From assembly GCA_963753905.1 (NCBI GenBank), contig CAVWDZ010000001.1, positions 248,001 to 312,000 of the forward strand: 64,000 nucleotides of DNA, in the 5' to 3' direction. The DNA is from Bog-756 sp963753905. GTDB lineage: Bacteria; Actinomycetota; Acidimicrobiia; Acidimicrobiales; RAAP-2. Shown piece by piece: positions 32,579 through 40,894 of the stretch; position 1 is the first letter of the stretch, and every line of letters begins with the position of its first letter. The notes under the pieces were generated by a model, which ran no database searches, was not told the origin of the DNA, and worked only from the letters and a program-made list of their open reading frames with translations. The translations under genes and the position numbers were made by a program.

Positions 32579-34570
32579 TCATACCGCCACGAGGCGACGG
32601 ATGGCGCTGGCGATGTCGTCACGGTCGGGGAGCCAGGCCCGTTCGAGGTCGGGGGCATAGGGCGGGGGAGTGGCCGCGGCCCCGACCCGTTCGATCGGGG
32701 CGTCGAGGTCCCAGAACGCCTCTCGGGCCACCGTCGCTGCGATCTCGGCGCCGATGCCGAAGGGGACGACCGCTTCGTGCGCGATGAGGAGCCTGCTCGT
32801 CTTGTGGACGGAATCGAGGATCGGCACGATGTCGAGCGGTACCACCGTCCGGAGGTCGATCACCTCGACTGAGATCCCTTCCGCGGCCACCTGCTCGGCC
32901 GCCGCCACCGCCTCGTGGACCATCCGTGAGATCGACACGACAGTGACGTCGGATCCGCGACGGACGATCGCGGAGGTGCCGATCGGAAGCAGATGGTCGG
33001 GTGGGGGCTGTGGCCCCTTCATACCGTAGAGCAGCCTGTTTTCGATGAAGACGACAGGATTGGGGTCCTGGATCGCAGCACGGAGCAGGCCGTAGGTGTC
33101 GGCCGGCGTCGACGGCATGACGACGCTCAGCCCGGGGATGTGCGCGAGCAGTGCCTCGAGGCTCTGCGAGTGCTGGCTGCCCGAGGATCGGCCGGCTCCG
33201 AACTGGGTCCGGACGGTCAGCGCCATCTCGGCAGCTCCGCCGGTCATGAACGGCAGTTTGGCGGCCTGGTTGAGCAGCTGGTCGAAACAGACCCCGATGA
33301 AGTCGAGATACATGAGCTCGACCACCGGCCGCATCCCGGCCATTGCCGCGCCGACCCCCAGCCCGACGATGGCCGTCTCGGAGATCGGGGCATCGCGCAC
33401 ACGATCCCCGAACCGGTCGCGCAGTCCGTTGGTGAGCCCGAAGACGTTCCCACCCGCCCCGACGTCGATGCCGGCCACGAACACGCGGTCGTCCCCGGCG
33501 AGCTCGGCTTCGAGTGCCGTACGGACCGCATCCATGGTGCGGAACACCGGCGCATCGTCGCCTGGCGGAGGAGGCTCGGCCCGCTCGGGTCTCGCCCGTA
33601 CGACATAGCGGGTGAGCGTGGCCGGATCCGGGGCGGGGAGCCGGCGCGCGGCCTCGACCGCGCCGTCGAGCTGCTCGGCGATGGACGACTCGAGCGCCTT
33701 CATCTCCTCGTCACCGACCCCCGCTCGCCGGAGGCGCCGCTCGTGCGCGACGAGCGGGTCGCGCGCCTCCCAGGCGCGGACCTCCTCTGCTGACCGGTAG
33801 CGCTGCGGGTCTCCTTCGTAGTGGCCGTGCCAGCGGTAGGTCTCCGCCTCGACGACCGCTGGACCGCCTCCGGTGCGTACGGCGAGCACGACGTCCTCCA
33901 TGACGGCTGCCGTTGCGGCAACGTCGTTGCCGTCGACCGCGACAAAGTCGATGCCGTAGCCCGCGGCCCGTCGTTCGAGTGGCGCCCCGTGCTGACTCGA
34001 GACGTGCGAGAACTCGGCGTAGCCGTTGTTCTCGCAGAAGAAGACCACCGGCAGCTGCCAGACGGCAGCCAGGTTCAACGCCTCGTGGAACCCGCCCTGC
34101 GCGGGTGCGCCGTCGCCGAAGAAGGCCACCGCGACGCCGCCGTCGTCCCGGAGCTGTGCAGCGGTCGCCGCTCCGACCGCGATCGGCAGGCCCGCTGCCA
34201 CGATCCCGTTCGCGCCGAAGATCCCGAGCGTCGGGTCTGCGATGTGCATCGAGCCTCCGCGGCCTCGATTGGTGCCTTGTTCCTTGCCGGTGAGCTCGGC
34301 GAACATCCCGAGCGGGTCGAGACCCTTCGCCAGGCAGTGGCCGTGGCCGCGGTGGGTGGAGGTGATGACGTCTCCCCTCCGTAGCGGCCAGCACGCGCCC
34401 ACGGCCGACGCCTCCTGCCCGATCGAGAGGTGCACGAAGCCGGGCACCTCGCCGTCCCGGTAGAGCGCGGCCACCCGCTGCTCGAACCCCCGGATGAGCA
34501 GCATCCGGCGGTACATCTCGGTGAGGTCCGCCAGCGAGAACCCGGACGCCGATGGTCGACTGGCAGCCAC
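32579..34570 (-). CDS. Fused alpha/beta thiamine-diphosphate 2-oxoacid dehydrogenase E1
   Basis: 663 residues from the GTG at 34570 (VAASRPSASGFSLADL). Residues about 10-330 are an E1-alpha domain: SIGQEASAVGACWPLRRGD, HRGHGHCLAKG, and the TPP motif FFGDGAPAQGGFHEA...CENNGYA (GDG at about 152-154, Asn at about 181). Residues about 350-663 are an E1-beta domain: AGIDVGAGGNVFGLTNGL, DAPISETAIVGLGVGAAM and a C-terminal transketolase-like half. Fusion of the two chains is known in some acetoin, branched-chain and related dehydrogenases. No E2 lipoyl transferase or E3 gene is nearby. The start codon is six bases beyond a TACACT -10-like box, suggesting leaderless mRNA under operator E. Confidence 0.92.
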   Translation of the reverse strand: MAASRPSASGFSLADLTEMYRRMLLIRGFEQRVAALYRDGEVPGFVHLSIGQEASAVGACWPLRRGDVITSTHRGHGHCLAKGLDPLGMFAELTGKEQGTNRGRGGSMHIADPTLGIFGANGIVAAGLPIAVGAATAAQLRDDGGVAVAFFGDGAPAQGGFHEALNLAAVWQLPVVFFCENNGYAEFSHVSSQHGAPLERRAAGYGIDFVAVDGNDVAATAAVMEDVVLAVRTGGGPAVVEAETYRWHGHYEGDPQRYRSAEEVRAWEARDPLVAHERRLRRAGVGDEEMKALESSIAEQLDGAVEAARRLPAPDPATLTRYVVRARPERAEPPPPGDDAPVFRTMDAVRTALEAELAGDDRVFVAGIDVGAGGNVFGLTNGLRDRFGDRVRDAPISETAIVGLGVGAAMAGMRPVVELMYLDFIGVCFDQLLNQAAKLPFMTGGAAEMALTVRTQFGAGRSSGSQHSQSLEALLAHIPGLSVVMPSTPADTYGLLRAAIQDPNPVVFIENRLLYGMKGPQPPPDHLLPIGTSAIVRRGSDVTVVSISRMVHEAVAAAEQVAAEGISVEVIDLRTVVPLDIVPILDSVHKTSRLLIAHEAVVPFGIGAEIAATVAREAFWDLDAPIERVGAAATPPPYAPDLERAWLPDRDDIASAIRRLVAV

Positions 34571-34581
34571 GGTTGTAGTGT

Positions 34582-34594
34582 ACTGGTCGGTACA
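34582..34594 (+). promoter_or_regulatory. Regulon operator E, ACTGGTCGGTACA
   Basis: One base from the core. It lies 12 bp upstream of the GTG of the E1 gene (minus strand) and adjoins the -10-like TACACT (minus strand, 34577-34582), so bound repressor would block RNA polymerase. The SDR gene at 34684 is on the other side. Confidence 0.65.
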
Positions 34595-34683
34595 ATGAGG
34601 CGGAGAGCGATGACCGATCCGATCGAGATCCCCGGGCTGGTCGTCGGCACCCCGCCGACTGTCGGCAGCGGAAACCTGGTCGG

Positions 34684-35430
34684 ATGACCGCATCCCCTCG
34701 GGTCGTCGTGATCACCGGAGCAGGCGGTGCGCTGGGCGCGGCGCTCTCGCAACAGCTCGCAGGCGAGCCCGCAACTGCTCTCGTGTTGAGCGATGTGAGT
34801 GCACCCTCGCTCGAGGCCACCGTTGCCGGTCTCCCTCGAACTGGCGGGATGGTCGAGACGGCACTCGCGGACGTGAGTGACTTCACCCAGGTCGAGTCCG
34901 TGATCGCAATGGCGGTCGAGCGCTTCGGGCGCCTCGACGTGCTGGTCAGCAATGCCGGGGTGCTCTCGCCGAACGGGCGGATCCACAATCTGACGACCGA
35001 GGACTGGGAGCGCGCCTTCCGGGTCAATGTCCTCGGTGCCGTCAACGGCATCCGTGCCGCGGTGGCCGTCATGCGCCGGCAGCGGTCCGGCTCGATCGTG
35101 CTCACGGCCTCGGTGTCCGGCATCACGGCGTGGTCCCACGCAGCGCCGTACTGCGCGACGAAGGCCGCGGTGATCCAGCTCGCCAAGGTTGCCGCGATCG
35201 AGTACGCCCGTGACGGGATCCGCGTCAACTGCGTGTGCCCAGGCACGTTCCGGTCGTCGATCCACGACGATCTTCCGCCTGACGCGCTCGACGCCATCGC
35301 CGTGCGGCATCCCCTCGGACTCGGATCAGCCAGTGACGTCGTGGGCGCGTACTCCTACCTCGCGGGCGACGCGTCGCGTTGGACGACCGGATCGGCGATC
35401 GTCGTCGACGGCGGATACTCGGCTCCCTGA
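34684..35430 (+). CDS. SDR family oxidoreductase
   Basis: 248 residues. VVITGAGGALGAALSQQLA is the cofactor loop, VSNAGVLSPNGRI the NNAG-type motif, TASVSGITAWSHAAPYCATKAAVIQL contains the catalytic Ser and YxxxK, and IRVNCVCPGTFRSS and ASRWTTGSAIVVDGGYSAP complete a classical SDR. It is divergent from the E1 gene and convergent with the TetR gene, with 5 bp between stops. Probably a hydroxyacyl-CoA or alcohol dehydrogenase of the same pathway. Confidence 0.93.
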   Translation: MTASPRVVVITGAGGALGAALSQQLAGEPATALVLSDVSAPSLEATVAGLPRTGGMVETALADVSDFTQVESVIAMAVERFGRLDVLVSNAGVLSPNGRIHNLTTEDWERAFRVNVLGAVNGIRAAVAVMRRQRSGSIVLTASVSGITAWSHAAPYCATKAAVIQLAKVAAIEYARDGIRVNCVCPGTFRSSIHDDLPPDALDAIAVRHPLGLGSASDVVGAYSYLAGDASRWTTGSAIVVDGGYSAP

Positions 35431-35435
35431 GAGCG

Positions 35436-36065
35436 TCAGGTGCGGTCCCCGGCGCCCGTGGCGATCCCATGCATGAAGATCTCGGCGAACGGCTTGGCCA
35501 CATCGCGAGCGGACAAGCGCCCGCCCGCCTTGAGCCACAGGTAGGTGTAGTTGTGCATCCCGAACCACGCCATGGCGGTCAGTCTCGGCTCCACCTCACG
35601 GAACTCGCCGGCATCGACGCCCGCCTGGACAACCGCCTCGACCCGTCGCTCGTACTCCCTGCGCCGTCCGCGGAACCGCTCGGCTCGGTCACCGGTGAGT
35701 GCCGGGAACTCGTGGAGGAAGACCCAGACATGATCCGGATAGCGGTGGATCACGTCGAGCAGCTCCTCACCGAGCATGGCCAGCTGCTCAGACGGCGACC
35801 CGCCCGCCTCGGCCACGCGCTCGGCGCCGACCATCACCTCGTCCATCACCCGATCGTGGATCGCTGCGAGGAGCTCCTCCTTGGAGCCGATGTAGTGGTA
35901 GAGCGCGCCTTTTCCGAGATCGTTGGCGGTACACAGCTCGGTGATGCCGGTGGCGTGGTACCCCCGCTGGGCGAAGACGCTCGCGGATGTGTCGATGATC
36001 GCCTCGGTGCGCGCGTGCCGCTTCGCGCTCCGTCGGGAATCGTCGGTCGTCACCGTTTCGGACAT
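35436..36065 (-). CDS. TetR family regulator, probable master of the operator regulon
   Basis: 209 residues. The helix-turn-helix is unmistakable: RTEAIIDTSASVFAQRGYHATGITELCTANDLGKGALYHYIGSKEELLAAI. The C-terminal half is a helical ligand domain (GGSPSEQLAMLGEELLDV, YPDHVWVFLHEFPALTGD). Operator F lies about 50 bp upstream of its ATG, so it probably represses itself. It is the only regulator inside the block of six operators. Binding of an acyl-CoA intermediate as inducer is typical of TetR regulators beside acyl-CoA ligases and ACADs, but is inference here. Confidence 0.93.
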   Translation of the reverse strand: MSETVTTDDSRRSAKRHARTEAIIDTSASVFAQRGYHATGITELCTANDLGKGALYHYIGSKEELLAAIHDRVMDEVMVGAERVAEAGGSPSEQLAMLGEELLDVIHRYPDHVWVFLHEFPALTGDRAERFRGRRREYERRVEAVVQAGVDAGEFREVEPRLTAMAWFGMHNYTYLWLKAGGRLSARDVAKPFAEIFMHGIATGAGDRT

Positions 36066-36115
36066 CTGCAGCTCTCTGTGGGCGTCGGCGCGCTGACGTC
36101 GGGATTAGTAGAATG

Positions 36116-36128
36116 ACTGGTCGGTACA
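36116..36128 (+). promoter_or_regulatory. Regulon operator F, ACTGGTCGGTACA
   Basis: Same 13-mer as operator E. It lies in the 199-bp gap between the divergent TetR gene (start 36065) and the acyl-CoA ligase (start 36265), the position expected for autoregulation. Confidence 0.68.
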
Positions 36129-36264
36129 AGTCTCTCACGGTTCCGGAGGGAAGTCCGGGTGCACAAGCGAAGTCCCTTCGGTGGAGCCCAGATGAGCCTC
36201 CCGGGCCACGAGGTCCGGCCCAGGCGTTCGTCGCCAGGTTTGCCGAGACCGTGAGGCCCCCGCG

Positions 36265-37824
36265 GTGACGACCGCAGCTGCGACGCAGGCGGACATGAAC
36301 TGGTTCGCCGTCCTCGCCCACCATGCCGAGCGCACGCCTGACAAGGCCCTCACGGTGTTCGAGGGTCACGCGATCACCTACGGGGAGATGGCCGGGCGGG
36401 CGGCTGCGTTGGCAGGCGGCCTGGGCGAACGCGGGGTCGGTCGTGGCGATGTCGTGGGGCTCCTCACCTACAACTGCCCCGAGTTCCTGGAGACGGTGTT
36501 CGCCGCCAACTACCTCGGCGCGATCGCCATGCCGATCAATTGGCGACTGGCGGCACCTGAGGTGCGGTACATCCTCGAGCACTCCAACGCGGGCGCGCTG
36601 GTCTGCGACGGCTTGCTCGCCGATCTTGCCAACGAAGCGACGAAGGGGATCGAAGGCACGCTCGTGCGTGCGTGTGTGAGTCCGGCTGCTCCTGACGGAT
36701 GGACCGCACTCGCTGATCTCGCCCCGACCCCGAGCAGCGTGGCAGCGATCCCGATGGCTGCCGACGACGTCCACCGTCTCATGTACACATCGGGCACCAC
36801 GGGACGCCCGAAGGGCGTCATGATCACCCATGCCAACCTGGCGTGGAAGAACTTGGCGCACCTCATCGAGTTCGGCTTCACGAGTGCCGATCTGGGGCTC
36901 GCCTGCGGCCCCCTGTACCACGTCGGCGCGCTCGACCTCACCACCACGTCACTCATCGCTGCGGGTGCGACGACGATCATCCATCGTTCGTTCGAAGCAG
37001 CCGACGTGGTCGAGGAGCTCGAACGATCGCGGGTCACCACTGTGTGGCTGGCCCCCGCCATGGTCAATGCGATCATGGCCCTACCCGACATCGCGGAACG
37101 CGATCTGTCATCGGTGCGCTTGATCATCAACGGGGGCGAGAAGATGCCGATCCCCCTCATCGAACGGCTCCAGCTCACCTTTCCCTCGGCCTGGTTTGCC
37201 GACGCGTACGGCCTGACCGAGACGGTTTCGGGAGACACCTTCCTCGACCGGGACAGCATCGTGAGGAAGCTCGGCAGCGTGGGCCGTCCGTGCCTCTACC
37301 TCGAGCTCGACATCTGGGACGAGCGGGGGAGGCCGGTGCCTGCGGGCGAGCGCGGTGAGATCGTGATGCGTGGCCCGAAGGTCTTCAAGGGCTACTGGCG
37401 GGACCCCGATGCGACCACTACCGCCTTCGCAGGAGGCTGGTTCCACACCGGGGACATCGGCGTCAGAGACGACGACGGGTACCTCTACATCGTCGATCGT
37501 CTCAAGGACATGATCGTGTCGGGGGGTGAGAACATTGCGAGCTCGGAGATAGAGCGCGTGCTCTACGAGCACGACTCAGTGCTCGAAGCCGCAGTGGTCG
37601 GACGGCCCGACGAGCGATGGGGCGAGGTCCCGGTTGCATTCGTCGTCTTGCGCACCGAGACAGCCGCGACGGAAGATGCCCTCCTCGAGCACTGCCGCGT
37701 CCAGCTCGCGCGCTACAAGGTTCCCAAGGCGGTTTTCTTCCTCGAAGCAGTGCCACGGAACCCGTCCGGCAAGGTGCTCAAGCGCGAGCTCCGAGATCGG
37801 CTGAGCGGACCGGCGGCCGGCTGA
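36265..37824 (+). CDS. Acyl-CoA synthetase (AMP-binding, class I adenylate-forming)
   Basis: 519 residues. The P-loop-like motif is MYTSGTTGRPKGVMITH near residue 175; DAYGLTETVSGD is the A5 motif near 312; GWFHTGDIGVRDDDGYLYIVDRLKDMIVSGGENI carries the ATP-binding Asp and hinge; PRNPSGKVLKREL has the catalytic lysine of the C-terminal subdomain. It activates a carboxylic acid to its CoA thioester through an acyl-adenylate. It is the likely entry step of the regulon. Start and length fit fatty/aromatic acyl-CoA ligases; the acid is not determined. Confidence 0.95.
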   Translation: MTTAAATQADMNWFAVLAHHAERTPDKALTVFEGHAITYGEMAGRAAALAGGLGERGVGRGDVVGLLTYNCPEFLETVFAANYLGAIAMPINWRLAAPEVRYILEHSNAGALVCDGLLADLANEATKGIEGTLVRACVSPAAPDGWTALADLAPTPSSVAAIPMAADDVHRLMYTSGTTGRPKGVMITHANLAWKNLAHLIEFGFTSADLGLACGPLYHVGALDLTTTSLIAAGATTIIHRSFEAADVVEELERSRVTTVWLAPAMVNAIMALPDIAERDLSSVRLIINGGEKMPIPLIERLQLTFPSAWFADAYGLTETVSGDTFLDRDSIVRKLGSVGRPCLYLELDIWDERGRPVPAGERGEIVMRGPKVFKGYWRDPDATTTAFAGGWFHTGDIGVRDDDGYLYIVDRLKDMIVSGGENIASSEIERVLYEHDSVLEAAVVGRPDERWGEVPVAFVVLRTETAATEDALLEHCRVQLARYKVPKAVFFLEAVPRNPSGKVLKRELRDRLSGPAAG

Positions 37825-38185
37825 GCCATGGAGGGGGGATGGCACGCGCCTCGACAGTGAGCCAGCGTCACGCCTGGGAGTCCCGGCTCCATGCTTGCTG
37901 GTGCAACCATTGGCAGAACCCCCACTCTCCGTGACGGAGATAGATCGGGGCACCTCACGGGACCGCTCGTCGATACCGGCGGCTTTCTCGTCCTCATCCG
38001 CCCGAGGAGAACGATTGTCATGTTTTCCTGGTGTCATCGACGTGAACTCCGTCGACATTTGCCCGCGCGCGTGGTACAAGAGACCGGCGGGTAGTTGGGG
38101 AGGTGGCGCCTCTTCGGATCGAATGGCGAGCCGGTGCCTCCGCAACGATCTGGCGTTCGCCCAGCTCAATCCAGGAGGTTCGTAA
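37825..38185. other. 361-bp intergenic region without a gene
   Basis: No coding or clear regulatory motif was seen apart from the GGAGG ribosome-binding site of the secreted protein at 38186. A long 5' leader or structured RNA for that gene is possible but I could not recognise a known riboswitch. Confidence 0.5.
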
Positions 38186-39037
38186 ATGTCCCGTGTGTTT
38201 CGGTTCCCGGCCATCAAGATGGCCCTTGCCGTGGTTCTGGTCGCGTTGAGCATCGGCGGCACGGTGTTCGCGCTCGGAGGAACCTCTGGCGCTACGACGT
38301 ACCCACCTGTCGACCACCAGCTCTGCTACACCGCGGCGACAACCGGCTTCAAGCTCCCCCCAGCGGGAAGCGTGCGTCTGATCGACCAGTTCGCCCCGAA
38401 CGGCTTCGTGCCGAAGATCAGCCCACTGGCCCTCAATTGCAATCCTGTTCAGAAGACGGTGACTCTGGCCACCGGTGCCAAGAAGACCACCACTATCACC
38501 AATCCCAATGCGCACCTGGCGTGCTTTCCGATCACAGCGTCTACCCAACCCCTCCATGTCGTGAGGGTGACCAACCAGTTCGGCACCGGAACGCTCAACG
38601 TGGGCCAGCCCAAGTTCCTGTGCCTGCCGACGTGGAAGAGCCTGACCGCGCCCCCCAAGGAGCCGACGAATCAGCCGCCGGGCCTCAATCACTTCACCTG
38701 CTACTCGGTGACCTACGTGCCGGGCACTGCTCCGTACAAGGTCCCGGGGGCCGTCTCCCTGAAGGACGAATTCGTACCGGCAACAGCACCACCGGTTGGG
38801 GTCAAAGTGGGCGCGCCTCAGCTCCTGTGTCTGCCGACTGAGAAGATCATCACGACGCCCGTCGGGACGAAGACCTACCCGATGATCAACCCCGTCAAGC
38901 ACCTTCTGTGCTTCGTCGTGAGCACGACGCCCATCCGGAATCCGGTGTTCGACCTCAACCAGTTCGGGAACGCCACCGTGACCATCCGGACATCGAAGTA
39001 CCTCTGCCTGCCATCGAACAAGACGGTCCTGAAGTAG
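38186..39037 (+). CDS. Secreted protein with four cysteine-containing repeats
   Basis: 283 residues, GGAGG seven bases before the ATG. Residues about 1-36 are a signal peptide (MALAVVLVALSIGGTVFAL, then a GATTYPP processing region). The mature part is four imperfect units of about 55-65 residues. Each begins with a His followed by a Cys (HQLCYTAA, HLACFPIT, HFTCYSVT, HLLCFVVS), has a DQF/NQF/DEF segment and ends with a second Cys before a Pro and Lys (LNCNPVQK, LCLPTWK, LCLPTEK, LCLPSNK). The paired cysteines probably form one disulfide per unit. Similar repeats occur in DUF7450-type proteins of unknown function. A strong terminator follows. Confidence 0.85.
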   Translation: MSRVFRFPAIKMALAVVLVALSIGGTVFALGGTSGATTYPPVDHQLCYTAATTGFKLPPAGSVRLIDQFAPNGFVPKISPLALNCNPVQKTVTLATGAKKTTTITNPNAHLACFPITASTQPLHVVRVTNQFGTGTLNVGQPKFLCLPTWKSLTAPPKEPTNQPPGLNHFTCYSVTYVPGTAPYKVPGAVSLKDEFVPATAPPVGVKVGAPQLLCLPTEKIITTPVGTKTYPMINPVKHLLCFVVSTTPIRNPVFDLNQFGNATVTIRTSKYLCLPSNKTVLK

Positions 39038-39068
39038 CCGGACCTGACGTCTTAACGGTAGCCGGGTC

Positions 39069-39105
39069 GGGCCGCCCCACACCCATTTGTGTGTTGGGGC
39101 GGCCC
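39069..39105 (+). terminator. Strong hairpin terminator
   Basis: GGGCCGCCCCA (39069-39079) pairs exactly with TGGGGCGGCCC (39095-39105), with additional CACA/TGTG pairing possible in the loop. It lies 32 bp after the secreted repeat protein's stop. Confidence 0.75.
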
Positions 39106-39189
39106 ACTCGGGCCGCTCCGGCGACTCCGGTACCGTAGGCCTCAGGGACCACGCTGAAGTCAGAGCGTCCCTGCGAGGCAGGTTCGGAT

Positions 39190-40008
39190 GTGAACACCGA
39201 CGAACGTCAGTTGGCAGTAGCCGTGGAAATGCATGAAGCGGCCGTCCTGGCAGCCTGCTTCGATGCTGCTGCCGCTGAGCCAGGTAACCCGCTCGGTGCC
39301 ATCGTCGACCGCTCGGTCACGCCACCGCTCGCGTTGGCGCAGGCGACCGACTCTGACGAGATCAACCGAATCGTGGGCCTGGGGGTCTCTTTGCCCGCCT
39401 CGCGGGAGACTGTTTCGACGGTCGTTGCCTTTTTCGAGTCCTACCGTCAATCCGGGTTCCGCATCGAACTGTCACCGGTGGCCCGCCCTCCGCAACTCGC
39501 CGAGGAGCTCGAGAGGGTCGGGCTCCGGCCTCTCGATCACTCCATCACGAAGAAGATTCGGTCCACGGACGATCTTCAGCCGCCCGCGACCGACGTCGAC
39601 GTCCGCTTGCTGGGCCGAGAGCACCGTGATGCGATCGCCGAGCTGAATCTCGTGGCATGGGGAGCGTGGGAGGCTTCAGACTCGCTGAGAACGTGGTTTG
39701 GTTCCACCGTCGGAACACAGCCCTTTCGTCACTACGGCGCGTTCGACGGTGACCGTCTGGTTTCAGTCCAAGCGCTGGTCGTCACAGATGCGATCGGCTG
39801 GACGGGGTTTGCTGCCACCCATCCGCGCTACCGGGGACATCGGCTGGGTCGAAGTGTCAGCCAGCTGGCCCTCATGCACGCCCGAGAACTCGGCTGCCGA
39901 ATCGTGCACTCGGAAATGGACACCCGATACCAGCTCTCGAGAGAGCGGTCGTGGGAGACGCTCTACGAGCGGACCTTGTATTCGCCGATCCGTAGTGGGC
40001 CTGGATAG
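39190..40008 (+). CDS. GNAT family N-acetyltransferase
   Basis: 272 residues. The acetyl-CoA-binding loop is HPRYRGHRLGRSVSQLALMHARELG near residue 220 (RGxRxG followed by a helix), preceded by strand WTGFAATH and followed by RIVHSEMDTRY. The N-terminal 120 residues form a degenerate second GNAT-like half (DEINRIVGLGVSLPA, GFRIELSPVARPPQLAEEL), giving a tandem-GNAT layout common in actinobacteria. Its acceptor is unknown. GTG start. Confidence 0.9.
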   Translation: MNTDERQLAVAVEMHEAAVLAACFDAAAAEPGNPLGAIVDRSVTPPLALAQATDSDEINRIVGLGVSLPASRETVSTVVAFFESYRQSGFRIELSPVARPPQLAEELERVGLRPLDHSITKKIRSTDDLQPPATDVDVRLLGREHRDAIAELNLVAWGAWEASDSLRTWFGSTVGTQPFRHYGAFDGDRLVSVQALVVTDAIGWTGFAATHPRYRGHRLGRSVSQLALMHARELGCRIVHSEMDTRYQLSRERSWETLYERTLYSPIRSGPG

Positions 40009-40051
40009 AGCTGGGACCAAGCCGAAGGGCCCGGGGCGGTGTCCTCGTCGG

Positions 40052-40609
40052 TCAGTTGTCGGCGAGAGCGACGCGTGCCAGTGCTTCGACTGAGGCGAGG
40101 GAGCCCGGACCTTGGGCAGCGACGACGGTGTGGCTTGCATTGGAATAGGCGTTCACGATCGATCGACCGGCCGTGGTCTGGCCGAACGCCCCGTTGCCGA
40201 CCCCGGAGATCGCCGGCATCGTGGGCGCGCCCGGGGCGTTGGCCACCTGCCCGGCGAAGACCGCCGCGGATTGGTGCGCAAAGATCGCCACTGCGGCGTT
40301 CCCGCCGGCACTCGTGTACTCGCACACGATGCCGCCACCACGCGTCGCGGTCTGGACCGGGCCGCTGAAGGAGCCGCCGAGGGCAGCCTCTGCTTGGCTC
40401 AACGTCGGGCAGGTCGCGGCGCCGGTCGTCGAGGCCACTGTGGTCGTTGTGCTCGACGCTGACGTGGCGGTCGAGGACGGTGCTGTGGTCGACGAGAGCG
40501 TCGAGCTGGTGGTCGGGCTGGAGCTCCCCGACCCACAGCCGACGAGCAGCAGGCCGCCTGCCAGGGCACCCAGCGCCAGTGGGGTGCGCCTCTTCACATC
40601 CATGACCAT
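40052..40609 (-). CDS. Lipoprotein with Ser/Thr linker, function unknown
   Basis: 185 residues from the ATG at 40609 (an ATG at 40603 is equally possible). KRRTPLALGALAGGLLLVGC is a lipoprotein signal with a LLVGC lipobox. A 45-residue Ser/Thr-rich linker (SSPTTSSTLSSTT and so on) spaces the domain from the membrane, as in actinobacterial lipoproteins. The C-terminal 115 residues contain CPTLSQAEAALGG and IVCEYTSAGGNAAVAIF, a pair of cysteines likely forming a disulfide. Such domains occur in DUF3558-like lipoproteins, but I do not claim membership. Confidence 0.8.
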   Translation of the reverse strand: MVMDVKRRTPLALGALAGGLLLVGCGSGSSSPTTSSTLSSTTAPSSTATSASSTTTTVASTTGAATCPTLSQAEAALGGSFSGPVQTATRGGGIVCEYTSAGGNAAVAIFAHQSAAVFAGQVANAPGAPTMPAISGVGNGAFGQTTAGRSIVNAYSNASHTVVAAQGPGSLASVEALARVALADN

Positions 40610-40690
40610 AGGACCTGGTCGTGCCCCGGGCAACAGGGTCAGCCTCTGCCTCAGAACTTCTCGGGCAGAGTGCCGGTCACAGCGCTCGTG

Positions 40691-40894
40691 TCACCGCTTG
40701 TACCCGAGTCCGATGGCACGCACGACCTTGTTGATCTGGCGGTTCCCCTCCCGGTAGATCGCCCGCCGGGCCTGTCGCTGTGCAGCTCCTTCGACCCCAC
40801 CGACGAGGCCCCCACGCTGATACCCGTGTTCCACAGCTTCGACGTTCCCGAGGTCGCGGGCGAAGCGGTAGAGCTGAGATCGAGTCGTGCTCAT
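40691..40894 (-). CDS. Small basic protein of unknown function
   Basis: 67 residues: MSTTRSQLYRFARDLGNVEAV at the start and RQARRAIYREGNRQINKVVRA near the end, strongly basic and helical. The ATG overlaps the stop of the upstream small gene by 4 bp (ATGA), and an AAGGAGGTGAT ribosome-binding site lies inside that gene, so translation is well supported. Similar short 'RFARxLG' proteins are common in actinobacterial genomes. Function unknown. Confidence 0.7.
   Translation of the reverse strand: MSTTRSQLYRFARDLGNVEAVEHGYQRGGLVGGVEGAAQRQARRAIYREGNRQINKVVRAIGLGYKR

Noticed and set aside
33711..35297. 528-residue minus-strand frame over the E1 and SDR genes
   Set aside because: Out of frame with the well-supported E1 alpha domain; low-complexity Arg/Ser composition.
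37825..38185. Riboswitch in the leader of the secreted repeat protein
   Set aside because: I looked for known actinobacterial cyclic-dinucleotide and cofactor riboswitch signatures and could not match one.
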